Source: RUG13409 sp045546135 (GTDB lineage: Bacteria > Bacillota > Clostridia > Peptostreptococcales > Anaerovoracaceae). Taken from it: a stretch of 64,000 nt of DNA. Shown piece after piece: positions 45,192 through 53,836 of the stretch (positions are counted from its first letter, which is position 1; each line of letters starts with the position of its first letter). The stretch lies in assembly GCA_045546135.1 (NCBI GenBank), contig JAZQCD010000023.1, forward strand, positions 62,001-126,000, in the 5' to 3' direction. Under the pieces are notes generated by a model that saw only the letters and a list, made by a program, of their open reading frames with translations, had not been told where the DNA came from and made no database searches. Position numbers and translations under genes: made by a program.

Positions 45192-46565
45192 ATGTCAGAA
45201 CCTGAACTTAAACAGGAAAAGAGGGGAGTGCCCCTGTTTGATAAGATCCGTTATGGATTTGGCGGCATGTTCAAGACAAGTCTTGGCGGTTATGTCGCAA
45301 ATCTTTATTGGATGTTTTTCCTTACTGATATAGTGGGAGTACCTACAGTTCTTGCTGCAACAGCAAAGACTGCTGTCACACTGATCAGACTCATAGAGAT
45401 GTCCTTTGTGGGCGTTCTCATCGATAAGACCAATTTCAGAACAGGAAGATACCGCACATGGATACTCATAGGCGATATGATCATGTTCGTAATGGGCGGT
45501 CTTTTATTCTTTAAATACAACTATACAAACGCTGTTACATACGTGACCATACTTCTTGTATTCTATGCTCTTCAGATATTCGGATACTGCGTATCATGGA
45601 CATCTTCAAGAGCCATAGTAGGACTTATGGCAGACAACACAAAGGATTCCGTAGGACTTACTGCAGCAGCAACTGTAGGAAGCCATGCAGGCGGAATGGT
45701 ATATGCTCCTCTTATAGCCATCGCAATGTCTGTAGGAGCAAAGACTAATAATCAGTATATGGTCGCCGCATATATCATGGGCATCATTTACTTCATAGGC
45801 ACTGCTGTAATGTGGGGCCTTACAAAGAAGTATGAGCTCGGCGGAAACGTACAATATAGAGAAGCAAAGAAAAAGGACAAAGTGCCTCTTAAGGACATGC
45901 TCACCGTCTTAAAGGGTTCAGGTCTTTGGCTCTTCCTTGCATCTTCCATCATGAATATAGCATCCGGAATGCAGGGCGTTCTCCTTGTATATTACACAAG
46001 ATATGTCCTCAATAACCCGCGCATGCTCGAGCTTGGAGTCACAGTAAGTTCTGCATCTGCAATAATCGCAGCACTCATTTCTCCAAAGCTTTGCGCAAAG
46101 TTCTCAAAGAAGGGCGTATTCATCTTCGCAATGTTCGGAGGCGGCCTTACTTATGCAGCATATTACTTCATAGGCTCTAACGGCTATCTCTACCTTGCAA
46201 TCAGAGCTATATATCAGCTCTGCGCAACTCCTGTTGCAACGGCAATGGTATCCATGGCAAACGATGTAGCAGACTACAATGAGATGAAGGGATCTAAGTC
46301 TGCAAAGGCCTTTGCTCAGTCCATGATAGGAGTCAGCATCAGGATAGGAACTCTCGTTTCAACTGCAGCCGCATCCTTTGGTCTTGCTGCCATCGGATAT
46401 ACAGCAGGCGTAGAACTTACACCTAACATCCTTAATGCTATCATAATCATGATGTCAGCAGTTCCTGCTGCAGCCTTCTTTATAGGAGGCATACTCATCA
46501 TGTTCTACAAGATAGATGAAAAGGAGATAGATGCATACAGAGCATCAAAAGTAAAAGAACAGTAA
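45192..46565 (+). CDS. GPH/MelB-family transporter 2
   Basis: A 457-residue, 12-helix symporter paralogous to the protein at 41880. Shared blocks include DKIRYGFGGMFKT near the start and ANDVADYNEMKG near residue 355. It has the ribosome site TAGGAGGT and follows the UroD unit's terminator, so it has its own promoter. Substrate unknown; the neighbourhood suggests the same methylated-compound pathway. Confidence 0.88.
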   Translation: MSEPELKQEKRGVPLFDKIRYGFGGMFKTSLGGYVANLYWMFFLTDIVGVPTVLAATAKTAVTLIRLIEMSFVGVLIDKTNFRTGRYRTWILIGDMIMFVMGGLLFFKYNYTNAVTYVTILLVFYALQIFGYCVSWTSSRAIVGLMADNTKDSVGLTAAATVGSHAGGMVYAPLIAIAMSVGAKTNNQYMVAAYIMGIIYFIGTAVMWGLTKKYELGGNVQYREAKKKDKVPLKDMLTVLKGSGLWLFLASSIMNIASGMQGVLLVYYTRYVLNNPRMLELGVTVSSASAIIAALISPKLCAKFSKKGVFIFAMFGGGLTYAAYYFIGSNGYLYLAIRAIYQLCATPVATAMVSMANDVADYNEMKGSKSAKAFAQSMIGVSIRIGTLVSTAAASFGLAAIGYTAGVELTPNILNAIIIMMSAVPAAAFFIGGILIMFYKIDEKEIDAYRASKVKEQ

Positions 46566-46573
46566 GTATATCA

Positions 46574-46601
46574 TTGACAAGTGTCTTACCTGTGATATAA
46601 T
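46574..46601 (+). promoter_or_regulatory. metK promoter
   Basis: TTGACA, a 16-bp spacer and TATAAT with an extended -10 (TGTGA), just upstream of the SAM-I riboswitch. Confidence 0.85.
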
Positions 46602-46620
46602 CACTGTTGCAATTTAATAA

Positions 46621-46724
46621 AGCTCATCAAGAGTGACGGAGGGACAGGCCCTATGAAGTCCGGCAACCTGGCAAAGCCAAGGTGCTAAATCCTGCAGAGC
46701 GATCTGAAAGATGAGGAAAGCTGA
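46621..46724 (+). promoter_or_regulatory. SAM-I (S-box) riboswitch
   Basis: Conserved S-box blocks in order: CTCATCAAGAG, CGGAGGGAC, GGCCCTATGAAG, CCGGCAACC, AAGGTGCTAAATCCTGCAG and GAAAGATGAG. P1 forms from CTCATC (46623-46628) and GATGAG (46710-46715). When SAM is bound the downstream terminator forms and metK is off. Confidence 0.96.
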
Positions 46725-46728
46725 AACA

Positions 46729-46759
46729 AGACCTCGTCTTTAAAAAGGCGAGGTTTTTT
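46729..46759 (+). terminator. SAM-controlled terminator
   Basis: ACCTCGTC/GGCGAGGT-type hairpin followed by TTTTTT, the expression platform of the SAM-I riboswitch. A second hairpin (GCCGC/GCGGC, 46774-46790) lies just before the ribosome site. Confidence 0.88.
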
Positions 46760-46803
46760 GATAGAGCTTTCCGGCCGCCTAAAAAGCGGCAGAAAGGAAA
46801 AGT

Positions 46804-47919
46804 ATGAAAAGATTATTCACATCAGAATCAGTAACTGAAGGACATCCTGACAAGATCTGCGATCAGATCTCGGATGCCATACTTGACGAGGCCCTTCGCC
46901 AGGATCCCAAATCAAGAGTAGCAGCCGAGACTTTCGTAACGACAGGCCAGTGCTTCATCATAGGAGAGATAACAACAAGCGGTTATCTTGATTTCCAGGG
47001 CATAGCAAGAAAGGTCATAAACGATATAGGATATACAAAGCCGGAATATGGTTTTGATTCAGCATGCGGTGTCTTAAGCTCCATCGATGCTCAGTCTGCA
47101 GATATAGCTTTAGGAGTCGATGTTGACGGCGCAGGAGACCAGGGAATAATGTTCGGTTATGCATGCAGGGACACAAAAGAGCTCATGCCTATAACCATCT
47201 CAGCTGCCCATAAGCTCGCATACAGGCTCACAGAAGTAAGAAAGAACGGAACGCTTTCCTATCTTAGACCTGACGGAAAGACTCAGGTCACTGTAGAGTT
47301 CGGAGAAGACGGAAAACCTCTTCGCCTTGATACTGTCCTCATTTCAGCTCAGCACGATCCCGACGTTACCCAGGAACAGATCAAGGAAGACCTCATAAAG
47401 AACGTCATCATGCCTGTGATACCTGCAGACCTTCTTGATGACGATACAAAGTTCCTCGTAAATCCTACAGGAAGGTTCGTGATCGGCGGCCCCATGGGAG
47501 ATACAGGACTTACAGGAAGAAAGATCATCGTAGATACCTACGGCGGAGTAGCTCCTCACGGCGGCGGTGCCTTCTCAGGCAAAGACCCTACAAAGGTAGA
47601 CAGATCGGCCGCTTATGCTGCAAGATATGCTGCAAAGAACATAGTTGCAGCAGGACTTGCAGACAAGTGCCTTATCCAGCTTGCTTATGCAATAGGCGTT
47701 GCAGAACCTGTCTCAATCATGGTAGATACCAAAGGAACAGGAAAGATGGCAGATGAAAAGCTTGCAGATCTCATTTCTGAGAAGGTAGACTTCAGACCTC
47801 GCGCCATCATAGAAAGGCTCGACCTAAGAAGACCTATCTATAGAGAAACGGCAGCCTACGGTCATTTCGGAAGAGAAGACAAAGGCTTCTCATGGGAAAA
47901 GATAGATATAGAGTTTTAG
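46804..47919 (+). CDS. metK: S-adenosylmethionine synthase
   Basis: A 371-residue enzyme that makes SAM from methionine and ATP. SESVTEGHPDK opens the protein; GAGDQGIMFGYA near 113 and KDPTKVDRSAAYAARY near 258 are family motifs. It is slightly shorter than the roughly 390 residues usual in Bacillota, with no break seen. It is controlled by the upstream SAM-I riboswitch and so is produced when SAM is low. Confidence 0.96.
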   Translation: MKRLFTSESVTEGHPDKICDQISDAILDEALRQDPKSRVAAETFVTTGQCFIIGEITTSGYLDFQGIARKVINDIGYTKPEYGFDSACGVLSSIDAQSADIALGVDVDGAGDQGIMFGYACRDTKELMPITISAAHKLAYRLTEVRKNGTLSYLRPDGKTQVTVEFGEDGKPLRLDTVLISAQHDPDVTQEQIKEDLIKNVIMPVIPADLLDDDTKFLVNPTGRFVIGGPMGDTGLTGRKIIVDTYGGVAPHGGGAFSGKDPTKVDRSAAYAARYAAKNIVAAGLADKCLIQLAYAIGVAEPVSIMVDTKGTGKMADEKLADLISEKVDFRPRAIIERLDLRRPIYRETAAYGHFGREDKGFSWEKIDIEF

Positions 47920-47928
47920 AAAATGATG

Positions 47929-47958
47929 CCGCTCCCATGGCAATGAGGAGCGGTTTTT
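47929..47958 (+). terminator. Intrinsic terminator
   Basis: CCGCTCC and GGAGCGG pair, followed by TTTTT. Ends the metK transcript. Confidence 0.88.
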
Positions 47959-48053
47959 CTTTTAAGATACACATCTTTATGATAAAATACACTGATGCAT
48001 AAAAGCAGATATACTGCGCCATGCTTTGGCGCTTCAAACTGAAAGGAAAAAAT

Positions 48054-50666
48054 ATGGGATTATTCAGTTCAGTCTTCGGGGATTGGAATACCCGCGAAGT
48101 CAACAAGGTCAAGAAAATAGCAGATCAGGTCGATGCTTTAGCGCCTTCAATGGAAGCGCTTTCCGATGAGGAACTAAAGGCAAAGACACCTGAATTCAAA
48201 GAGAGACTTGCAAAGGGGGAGACTCTCGACGATCTGCTTCCGGAAGCTTTTGCAGTCTGCAGAGAGGCTGCATGGAGAGTCCTTGGCATGAAGCACTTCT
48301 ATGTACAGATCATAGGAGGCATAGTCCTTCATCAGGGCAACATAGCCGAAATGAAGACAGGTGAAGGAAAGACTCTCGTGGCTACACTTCCTGTGTACCT
48401 AAACGCTCTTGAGGGAAAAGGAGTCCATGTAGTTACAGTCAACGATTACCTTGCTCAGCGTGACGCAGAGTGGATGGGAAGGCTGTATAAATGGCTCGGG
48501 CTTACAGTCGGATGCGTCATCCATGATGTGGAGAACGAAGACAGGAAAAAAGCATACAATGCAGATATCACATACGGGACCAACAATGAATTCGGTTTCG
48601 ATTATCTAAGAGACAACATGGCTATCTTTGCAGAGCAGCAGATGCAAAGAGAACTTAACTTTGCCATAGTGGACGAAGTAGACTCCATACTCATAGATGA
48701 AGCAAGGACTCCTCTTATCATTTCAGGTCAGGGAGAAAAGTCCAACGATCTTTACTATACTGCAGATAAGTTCGTAAGGACCCTTACAAAGGGCGAGCAT
48801 GTCAAAGAAGGAGATCCAAGGTTTGGCGGCATAGACTATACAACAGGTGACTATACCGTAGACGAAAAGGACAAGACCTGCGCTCTCACAGAAGAAGGTA
48901 TAGCAAAGTGCGAGAAGTACTTCGGTATCGACAACTTCTCAGATCCCGAGAACATGGATATAAACCACCATGTAAACATAGCTCTTAAGGCTCACGCCAT
49001 AATGAAGAGGGATATCGACTATATCGAAAACGACGGGGAGATAGTCATAGTCGACGAGTTTACGGGCCGTCTCATGTACGGAAGAAGATATTCTGACGGA
49101 CTTCACCAGGCAATAGAAGCAAAGGAAGGCATAAAGGTAAGGAACGAAAGCAAGACTCTTGCTACCATAACCCTTCAGAATTACTTCAGGATGTACAAAA
49201 AGCTCGCCGGTATGACAGGTACTGCAAAGACAGAAGAGGAAGAATTCAACGAGATCTACAATATGAACGTAGTTGTAATTCCTACAAACAAACCTGTCAT
49301 AAGAGAAGACCTTGAAGACAGCGTATATGCCAACCAGAAAGCCAAATTCAAGGCCATAGTCGAAGAGATAGTAAGAAGGCATGAAACAGGTCAGCCTCTT
49401 CTTGTAGGTACCATATCCGTTGAAAAATCAGAAATGCTCTCTGAGATGCTCAAAAAAAGAGGCATCCCGCATAACGTGCTCAATGCAAAGCACCATATGA
49501 GAGAAGCAGAAATAGTCGCTCAGGCAGGACGCTTTGGGGCAGTCACCATAGCTACCAACATGGCAGGCCGTGGTACGGATATCATACTCGGAGGAAACTT
49601 TGATAAAAAGAAGAACGAAGAGGATATAGTATCAGGTGAAGCAAAGATCCCCGAAGAAGAATTCAAGGCAAAGCTCGAGGCTGAAGAAGAAAAGCTCAAA
49701 GAAGAAGCAAAAAGAGAGCATGACAAAGTCATCGCAGTGGGCGGCCTTCACATCATAGGTACTGAGCGTCACGAAGCAAGGCGTATAGATAATCAGTTAA
49801 GAGGCCGTGCAGGACGTCAGGGAGACCCGGGTTCATCACAGTTCTTCGTAGCGCTTGATGACGACCTCATGAGGCTCTTCGGAGGCGAGAGGATACAGAT
49901 GGTCATGGACAGGTTCGGACTTACGGACGAGCCCCTTGAAGCAGGTATGCTTTCAAAGACCATAGAGAATGCTCAGAAGAAAGTAGAAGGCAAGAACTAC
50001 GGTATACGTAAATACGTCCTTCAGTACGACGATGTAATGAATCGCCAAAGGACCATAATATACGAAGAAAGAAACAGAGTCCTTCACGGAGAGAACTTAA
50101 GAGACCACATAGTCTCCATGATGAGAGATGTAGCCATGGACGATGCTGACTATGAAGATCTTCTCAGGCAATATGAAGCCAAGGAAGAGCAGATAGGAAG
50201 CGAGAGGATGAGAGAGATAGAAAGAGTCCTCCTCCTTCGTATAGTCGACACCAAATGGATGGATCACATCGATGCCATGGATCAGCTCAAGACAGGTATT
50301 GGCCTTAGGTCCCTTGGTCAGCAGGATCCTGCAAGAGCGTATGCCAACGAAGGCTTCGATATGTTCGAAGAGATGCTCGCATCCATCAGAGAAGATATGG
50401 TAAAGTACGTCCTTTCCATCACTCTTGACACAAACGCAGAAAGAAAACAGGTAATAAGAGTAGGAGCAGCATCAAAGGAAGATACAAGATCTGCTCTTGA
50501 TGAAGGAAAACCAAGAAGAGTTTCAAACATGCCAAAAGCTGCTCCGACGGAAACAAAGCAGGCAAGGCAGATGCCTGTAAGAGTCGAAAAGACTCCGGGA
50601 AGAAACGATCCGTGTCCCTGTGGCAGCGGAAAGAAATACAAGAACTGCCACGGCAGGAATGTATAG
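48054..50666 (+). CDS. secA: Preprotein translocase ATPase SecA
   Basis: An 870-residue motor that drives proteins through SecYEG. Motifs: MKTGEGKT (Walker A, near 102), DEVDSILIDEARTPL (near 210), TNMAGRGTDI, and the C-terminal zinc knuckle CPCGSGKKYKNCH that binds SecB or lipids. The start at 48054 has AAAGG upstream; an in-frame extension is unlikely. A -10 (TAAAAT, 47983-47988) precedes it. prfB follows, as is common in Firmicutes. Confidence 0.97.
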   Translation: MGLFSSVFGDWNTREVNKVKKIADQVDALAPSMEALSDEELKAKTPEFKERLAKGETLDDLLPEAFAVCREAAWRVLGMKHFYVQIIGGIVLHQGNIAEMKTGEGKTLVATLPVYLNALEGKGVHVVTVNDYLAQRDAEWMGRLYKWLGLTVGCVIHDVENEDRKKAYNADITYGTNNEFGFDYLRDNMAIFAEQQMQRELNFAIVDEVDSILIDEARTPLIISGQGEKSNDLYYTADKFVRTLTKGEHVKEGDPRFGGIDYTTGDYTVDEKDKTCALTEEGIAKCEKYFGIDNFSDPENMDINHHVNIALKAHAIMKRDIDYIENDGEIVIVDEFTGRLMYGRRYSDGLHQAIEAKEGIKVRNESKTLATITLQNYFRMYKKLAGMTGTAKTEEEEFNEIYNMNVVVIPTNKPVIREDLEDSVYANQKAKFKAIVEEIVRRHETGQPLLVGTISVEKSEMLSEMLKKRGIPHNVLNAKHHMREAEIVAQAGRFGAVTIATNMAGRGTDIILGGNFDKKKNEEDIVSGEAKIPEEEFKAKLEAEEEKLKEEAKREHDKVIAVGGLHIIGTERHEARRIDNQLRGRAGRQGDPGSSQFFVALDDDLMRLFGGERIQMVMDRFGLTDEPLEAGMLSKTIENAQKKVEGKNYGIRKYVLQYDDVMNRQRTIIYEERNRVLHGENLRDHIVSMMRDVAMDDADYEDLLRQYEAKEEQIGSERMREIERVLLLRIVDTKWMDHIDAMDQLKTGIGLRSLGQQDPARAYANEGFDMFEEMLASIREDMVKYVLSITLDTNAERKQVIRVGAASKEDTRSALDEGKPRRVSNMPKAAPTETKQARQMPVRVEKTPGRNDPCPCGSGKKYKNCHGRNV

Positions 50667-50678
50667 AGGAAATGTATC

Positions 50679-51762
50679 ATGGTAGAAATCAGTAAACTTA
50701 CGGAGACTCTGGGGAAACTCAGAGACTCTCTTTGACATCGAGGCTCTGAAAAACAGGATAGAAGAGCTTGACCAGGAAATTGCCACAGAAGGCTTTTGGG
50801 ATGAGCTTGAAAGAGCCCAGAAGACTCTTCAGGAAAAGAAGGATCTTGAGAACAGAGTCTCATCCTTTGAAGAGTGCAGCTCAATGCTTGAAGACATTGA
50901 ACTTGCGCAGTCCATGTCAGAGGATCCTGATATGGCACAGGAAGCAGAAGAAAAATCAGCGATTCTTGAAAAGAAGATGGAATCCATAGAGATAAGCCTT
51001 CTTCTTAACGGAGAGTATGACAAAAACAATGCCATACTTTCCATACATCCTGGCGCAGGAGGCCTTGAATCTCAGGACTGGGCTGATATGCTTTTCAGGA
51101 TGTATACGAGGTATTGTAACGATCACGGCTTTAAAGTCACTCTTCTTGACATACAGCCCGACCCTGAAGCGGGGATAAAATCTGCAGAACTCCTCATAGA
51201 AGGAGAGAATGCATACGGATATCTCAAAGGAGAAAGGGGAGTCCACAGACTTGTAAGGCTTTCTCCTTACAATGCAAACAATAAAAGACAGACATCCTTT
51301 GCTTCCATAGATATCACTCCTGACGTAGGAGACGATGTTGAAGTCAATATAGCGGATGAGGACCTAAGGATCGATACATACAGGTCCAGCGGAGCAGGCG
51401 GACAGCACGTAAATAAAACAGACTCTGCAGTCAGGATCACTCACATACCCACAGGTATAGTTGTCACATGCCAAAACGAAAGATCTCAGATACAAAACAA
51501 AGCCTTTGCCATGAGAGTCCTTTACGGAAAACTCCTGGCTCTTGCAAAGGAGCAGCACATGGAGAAGATCTCAGATCTTAAGGGGAACTTTTCCCAAATA
51601 TCCTTCGGAAGCCAGATTAGAAATTATGTCTTTCAGCCATATACCCTTGTAAAGGACACAAGGACCGGAGTTGAGACCGGGAACATAAACGCAGTGATGG
51701 ACGGAGACCTGGATATGTTCGTAAATGCATATCTGACGGCTCTTCAAAAAGGAGATATATGA
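50679..51762 (+). CDS. prfB: Peptide chain release factor 2 with +1 frameshift
   Basis: RF2 is made by a programmed +1 frameshift. The first frame (50679-50732) encodes 18 residues ending ...RDSL, followed by an in-frame TGA (50733-50735) in CTTTGAC. Sliding by one base resumes at GAC (50734) and yields a protein of about 360 residues. RF2 reads UGA and UAA; low RF2 favours the shift. The GGQ motif is in SSGAGGQHVNK. The codon-reading tripeptide is SPY instead of the usual SPF. The strong upstream Shine-Dalgarno-like stimulator typical of prfB is not seen next to the slip site. Confidence 0.95.
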
Positions 51763-52421
51763 AAAAATACAAAGCAGTACTTTTTGACTTCGACGGGACA
51801 TTGATAGATACAAATGAATTCATCCTGAATTCATGGAAAGCAGTTTCTGATGCTGTAAACGGAGGAAAACCTTTCGATACAGCTTTCCTTGCGAAGTACT
51901 TTGGCACGCCCCTTGAATTTGCAGTAGAGGAGACCATAAAGCACTACGGACTCAAAGGATGCGATGCAAAGGAATTGACCGAAATATACAGAGGATATCA
52001 AAGGAACAATCAGGATAAATTCGGAGTTCCTTTTGAAGGCATACCGGAGCTTCTCAAAGCTCTCAAGGAAAGAGGAATAAAGCTTGGAATAGTCACATCA
52101 AGGCTCAGACAGACCACAATCGACGCTCTTGCAAGGCATGGACTTGACAAATATTTCGACGAATTCATAGCAGAAGAGGATACATCTATCCATAAACCTC
52201 TTCCGGAACCTTGCCTTATATGCTGCGAAAGGCTTGGCGTAGCTCCTGAAGATGCTCTCATGGTCGGAGACAGCAAGCATGACGTCGCCTGCGGAAACAA
52301 CGCAGGAGCGGGGAGCGCACTTGTTTCATGGTCCTTTGCTCAAAAATTAGAGGGGCTCGAGGGCGTAGAAAAGCCTGACTACTTCATTGAAAAAGCAGAA
52401 GACATACTTGAACTCGTTTGA
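51759..52421 (+). CDS. HAD-family phosphatase, PpaX/Gph-like
   Basis: A 220-residue haloacid-dehalogenase phosphatase. Motif I is DFDGTLIDTNE (catalytic Asp pair), motif II is IVTSR and motif III/IV is MVGDSKHDVACG. Length and sequence resemble pyrophosphatase PpaX or phosphoglycolate phosphatase. The start overlaps the prfB stop by 4 nt (ATGA), so it is translated with RF2. Confidence 0.88.
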   Translation: MKKYKAVLFDFDGTLIDTNEFILNSWKAVSDAVNGGKPFDTAFLAKYFGTPLEFAVEETIKHYGLKGCDAKELTEIYRGYQRNNQDKFGVPFEGIPELLKALKERGIKLGIVTSRLRQTTIDALARHGLDKYFDEFIAEEDTSIHKPLPEPCLICCERLGVAPEDALMVGDSKHDVACGNNAGAGSALVSWSFAQKLEGLEGVEKPDYFIEKAEDILELV

Positions 52422-52432
52422 GATGGATACAT

Positions 52433-52461
52433 ACCTGTCTAATTTTTGGGCAGGTTTTTTT
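52433..52461 (+). terminator. Intrinsic terminator
   Basis: ACCTGTC pairs with GGCAGGT (one G-T pair), then a long T-run. Ends the secA-prfB-HAD operon. Confidence 0.75.
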
Positions 52462-52526
52462 ATTACAGTGTTTATCAGGCCTGATATATTTGATATAATC
52501 AAGTATCAAATGAAAGGAGGATCGTT

Positions 52527-53336
52527 ATGGGTCTATTTGATAAAAAAGTATGTTCAGTATGCGGCAGTCAGATAGGATTGCTTGGAAACAGAAAACTTGA
52601 CGACGGCAATCTCTGCAAAGATTGCGCTGCAAAGCTCTCCCCATTCTTCACCGGCAGGAGAAGATCTACTGTAGCTGATATCAAGGAGCAGCTGGCATAT
52701 CGTGAAGAGAACAAGAGAAACTTGGCTTCATTAAGGCCTAACCTGTCTGTCGAGGGCGGAAAGAACATCCACTTCGATGAGGCTGCTAAGAAGTTCATCG
52801 TCACATCTTCTTCTAACTGGCGTGATGCAAATCCTGATATCATCGATTATTCTATGGTATACAAGGCAGAGGTTGTCGTAGATGAAGACAGAGATGAGGT
52901 GATGGACAAGGATGCAGAAGGAAAGGAGATATCCTTTGTTCCTCCTAAATATGAGTACAGCTACACCTTCACAGTAAAGCTCAGTGTACAGCATCCATAT
53001 TTTGATGACATTGAATACAAACTCAACAAGGAGACTATAGATTCACCGGAATCAGATCTTTACAAGTCCTATGAAGAGAAAGCAAAGACCATACTCAGGA
53101 CACTTACAGGTTCCGATGTCATCATCCATGAACCTTTCCTCTATTTCGATACTGAGGAAGTCATTCCCGAAGGTTATTGGAAGTGCGAATGCGGCACTCT
53201 CAACAATACCAAGTTCTGCACTAACTGCGGCAAGGAAAAACCATCTCCAAACGGAGTAGTAAAATTCTGCCCTAACTGCGGTACAGAGCTCAATGGCGCA
53301 AAGTTCTGCCCGAATTGCGGAACCAAGATTGGCTAA
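52527..53336 (+). CDS. DUF4428 zinc-ribbon protein
   Basis: A 269-residue soluble protein. The N-terminus (CSVCGSQIGLLGNRKL, then CKDCAAKLSPFF) is a DUF4428-like zinc ribbon. A middle beta-rich domain follows. The C-terminus carries two further zinc ribbons in tandem (CECG...CTNCG and CPNCG...CPNCG). Such proteins may sense or bind metals or nucleic acids, but no function is known. A -10 (TATAAT, 52494-52499) and a strong ribosome site (AAAGGAGG) precede it. Confidence 0.82.
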   Translation: MGLFDKKVCSVCGSQIGLLGNRKLDDGNLCKDCAAKLSPFFTGRRRSTVADIKEQLAYREENKRNLASLRPNLSVEGGKNIHFDEAAKKFIVTSSSNWRDANPDIIDYSMVYKAEVVVDEDRDEVMDKDAEGKEISFVPPKYEYSYTFTVKLSVQHPYFDDIEYKLNKETIDSPESDLYKSYEEKAKTILRTLTGSDVIIHEPFLYFDTEEVIPEGYWKCECGTLNNTKFCTNCGKEKPSPNGVVKFCPNCGTELNGAKFCPNCGTKIG

Positions 53337-53370
53337 AATATCAAGTTAAGATAATATGATCGCTTGTAAG

Positions 53371-53397
53371 GACTGCCTTTTAAAAAGGGCAGTCTTT
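53371..53397 (+). terminator. Intrinsic terminator
   Basis: GACTGCC pairs with GGCAGTC with further T-A pairing in the loop, then TTT. Confidence 0.75.
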
Positions 53398-53440
53398 ATG
53401 GATTCGAGATGTTAAAAAGGGTTTCGCTTTTTGATAGAAG

Positions 53441-53451
53441 TGTGCTATAAT
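53441..53451 (+). promoter_or_regulatory. tRNA promoter (extended -10)
   Basis: TGTGC-TATAAT, 20 nt before the tRNA. The -35 region is weak. Confidence 0.6.
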
Positions 53452-53470
53452 ATCGAGGTTCGAATGATAT

Positions 53471-53546
53471 GCTACTGTGGCTCAGCTGGCAGAGCAGCTG
53501 ATTCGTAATCAGCAGGTCCGGGGTTCAAATCCCCGCAGTAGCTCCA
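53471..53546 (+). tRNA. tRNA-Thr (anticodon CGT)
   Basis: A 76-nt tRNA with encoded CCA. The acceptor GCTACTG pairs with CAGTAGC, and the anticodon arm GCTGA/TCAGC holds the loop TTCGTAA with anticodon CGT at 53504-53506 (reads ACG). The T-arm is CGGGGTTCAAATCCCCG. Confidence 0.95.
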
Positions 53547-53680
53547 AAGAATTTGGAGCCCGAAGCCGGTTCACGCGAACGGGCACTGCAAGTGCCCAAG
53601 GAGCGATCCGGCCAGTAGCTCCACGCAAGGCGCCCAAAGAGGGCGCCTTTTGTAATACTTTGGCAAGGATTCGGACCGGC
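53547..53680 (+). other. Structured element repeating the tRNA 3' end
   Basis: Directly after the tRNA, this GC-rich stretch can form GTTC-ACGC-GAAC (53569-53580), a perfect 7-bp hairpin GGGCACT/AGTGCCC (53581-53597), GGAGC/GCTCC (53600-53622) and long-range pairing of GCCGGTTC (53565-53572) with GGACCGGC (53673-53680). The 11 bases CAGTAGCTCCA of the tRNA end recur exactly at 53613-53623, 77 bases away. It does not fold as a second tRNA. It may be an att-like footprint, a mobile palindromic element or a trailer RNA. Confidence 0.5.
53629..53651 (+). terminator. Intrinsic terminator after the tRNA region
   Basis: GGCGCCC and GGGCGCC pair perfectly around AAAGA, then TTTT. A second T-run (53689-53696) follows. 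Confidence 0.85.
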
Positions 53681-53758
53681 TCGAAGTCTTTTTTTTCTTT
53701 TGTGACATACTACTAGATATATCTGAAAAATATGTTATTATTAATCGGCAAAAATATG

Positions 53759-53785
53759 TTGACATATACCCCTTGGGGGTATAAT
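53759..53785 (+). promoter_or_regulatory. Promoter of the DUF6273 gene
   Basis: TTGACA and TATAAT with only a 15-bp spacer, entirely covered by the first CsoR-like palindrome. Confidence 0.7.
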
Positions 53786-53819
53786 ATATGTGCAGGATAA
53801 AAATACCCACTGGGGGTAT
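53765..53819 (+). promoter_or_regulatory. Two CsoR-like operators
   Basis: TATACCCC-TTG-GGGGTATA (53765-53783) is a perfect 8-3-8 palindrome lying between -35 and -10. ATACCC-ACTGG-GGGTAT (53803-53819) is a second copy after the -10. The TACCC...GGGTA pattern matches operators of the CsoR/CstR family, which respond to copper(I) or persulfide. No csoR gene lies in the window. Confidence 0.75.
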
Positions 53820-53836
53820 ATTGATAAGGAGCTAAT

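Noticed and set aside
53547..53623. A second tRNA after tRNA-Thr
   Set aside because: Only the last 11 bases match a tRNA end; there is no matching acceptor strand, D-arm or anticodon arm.
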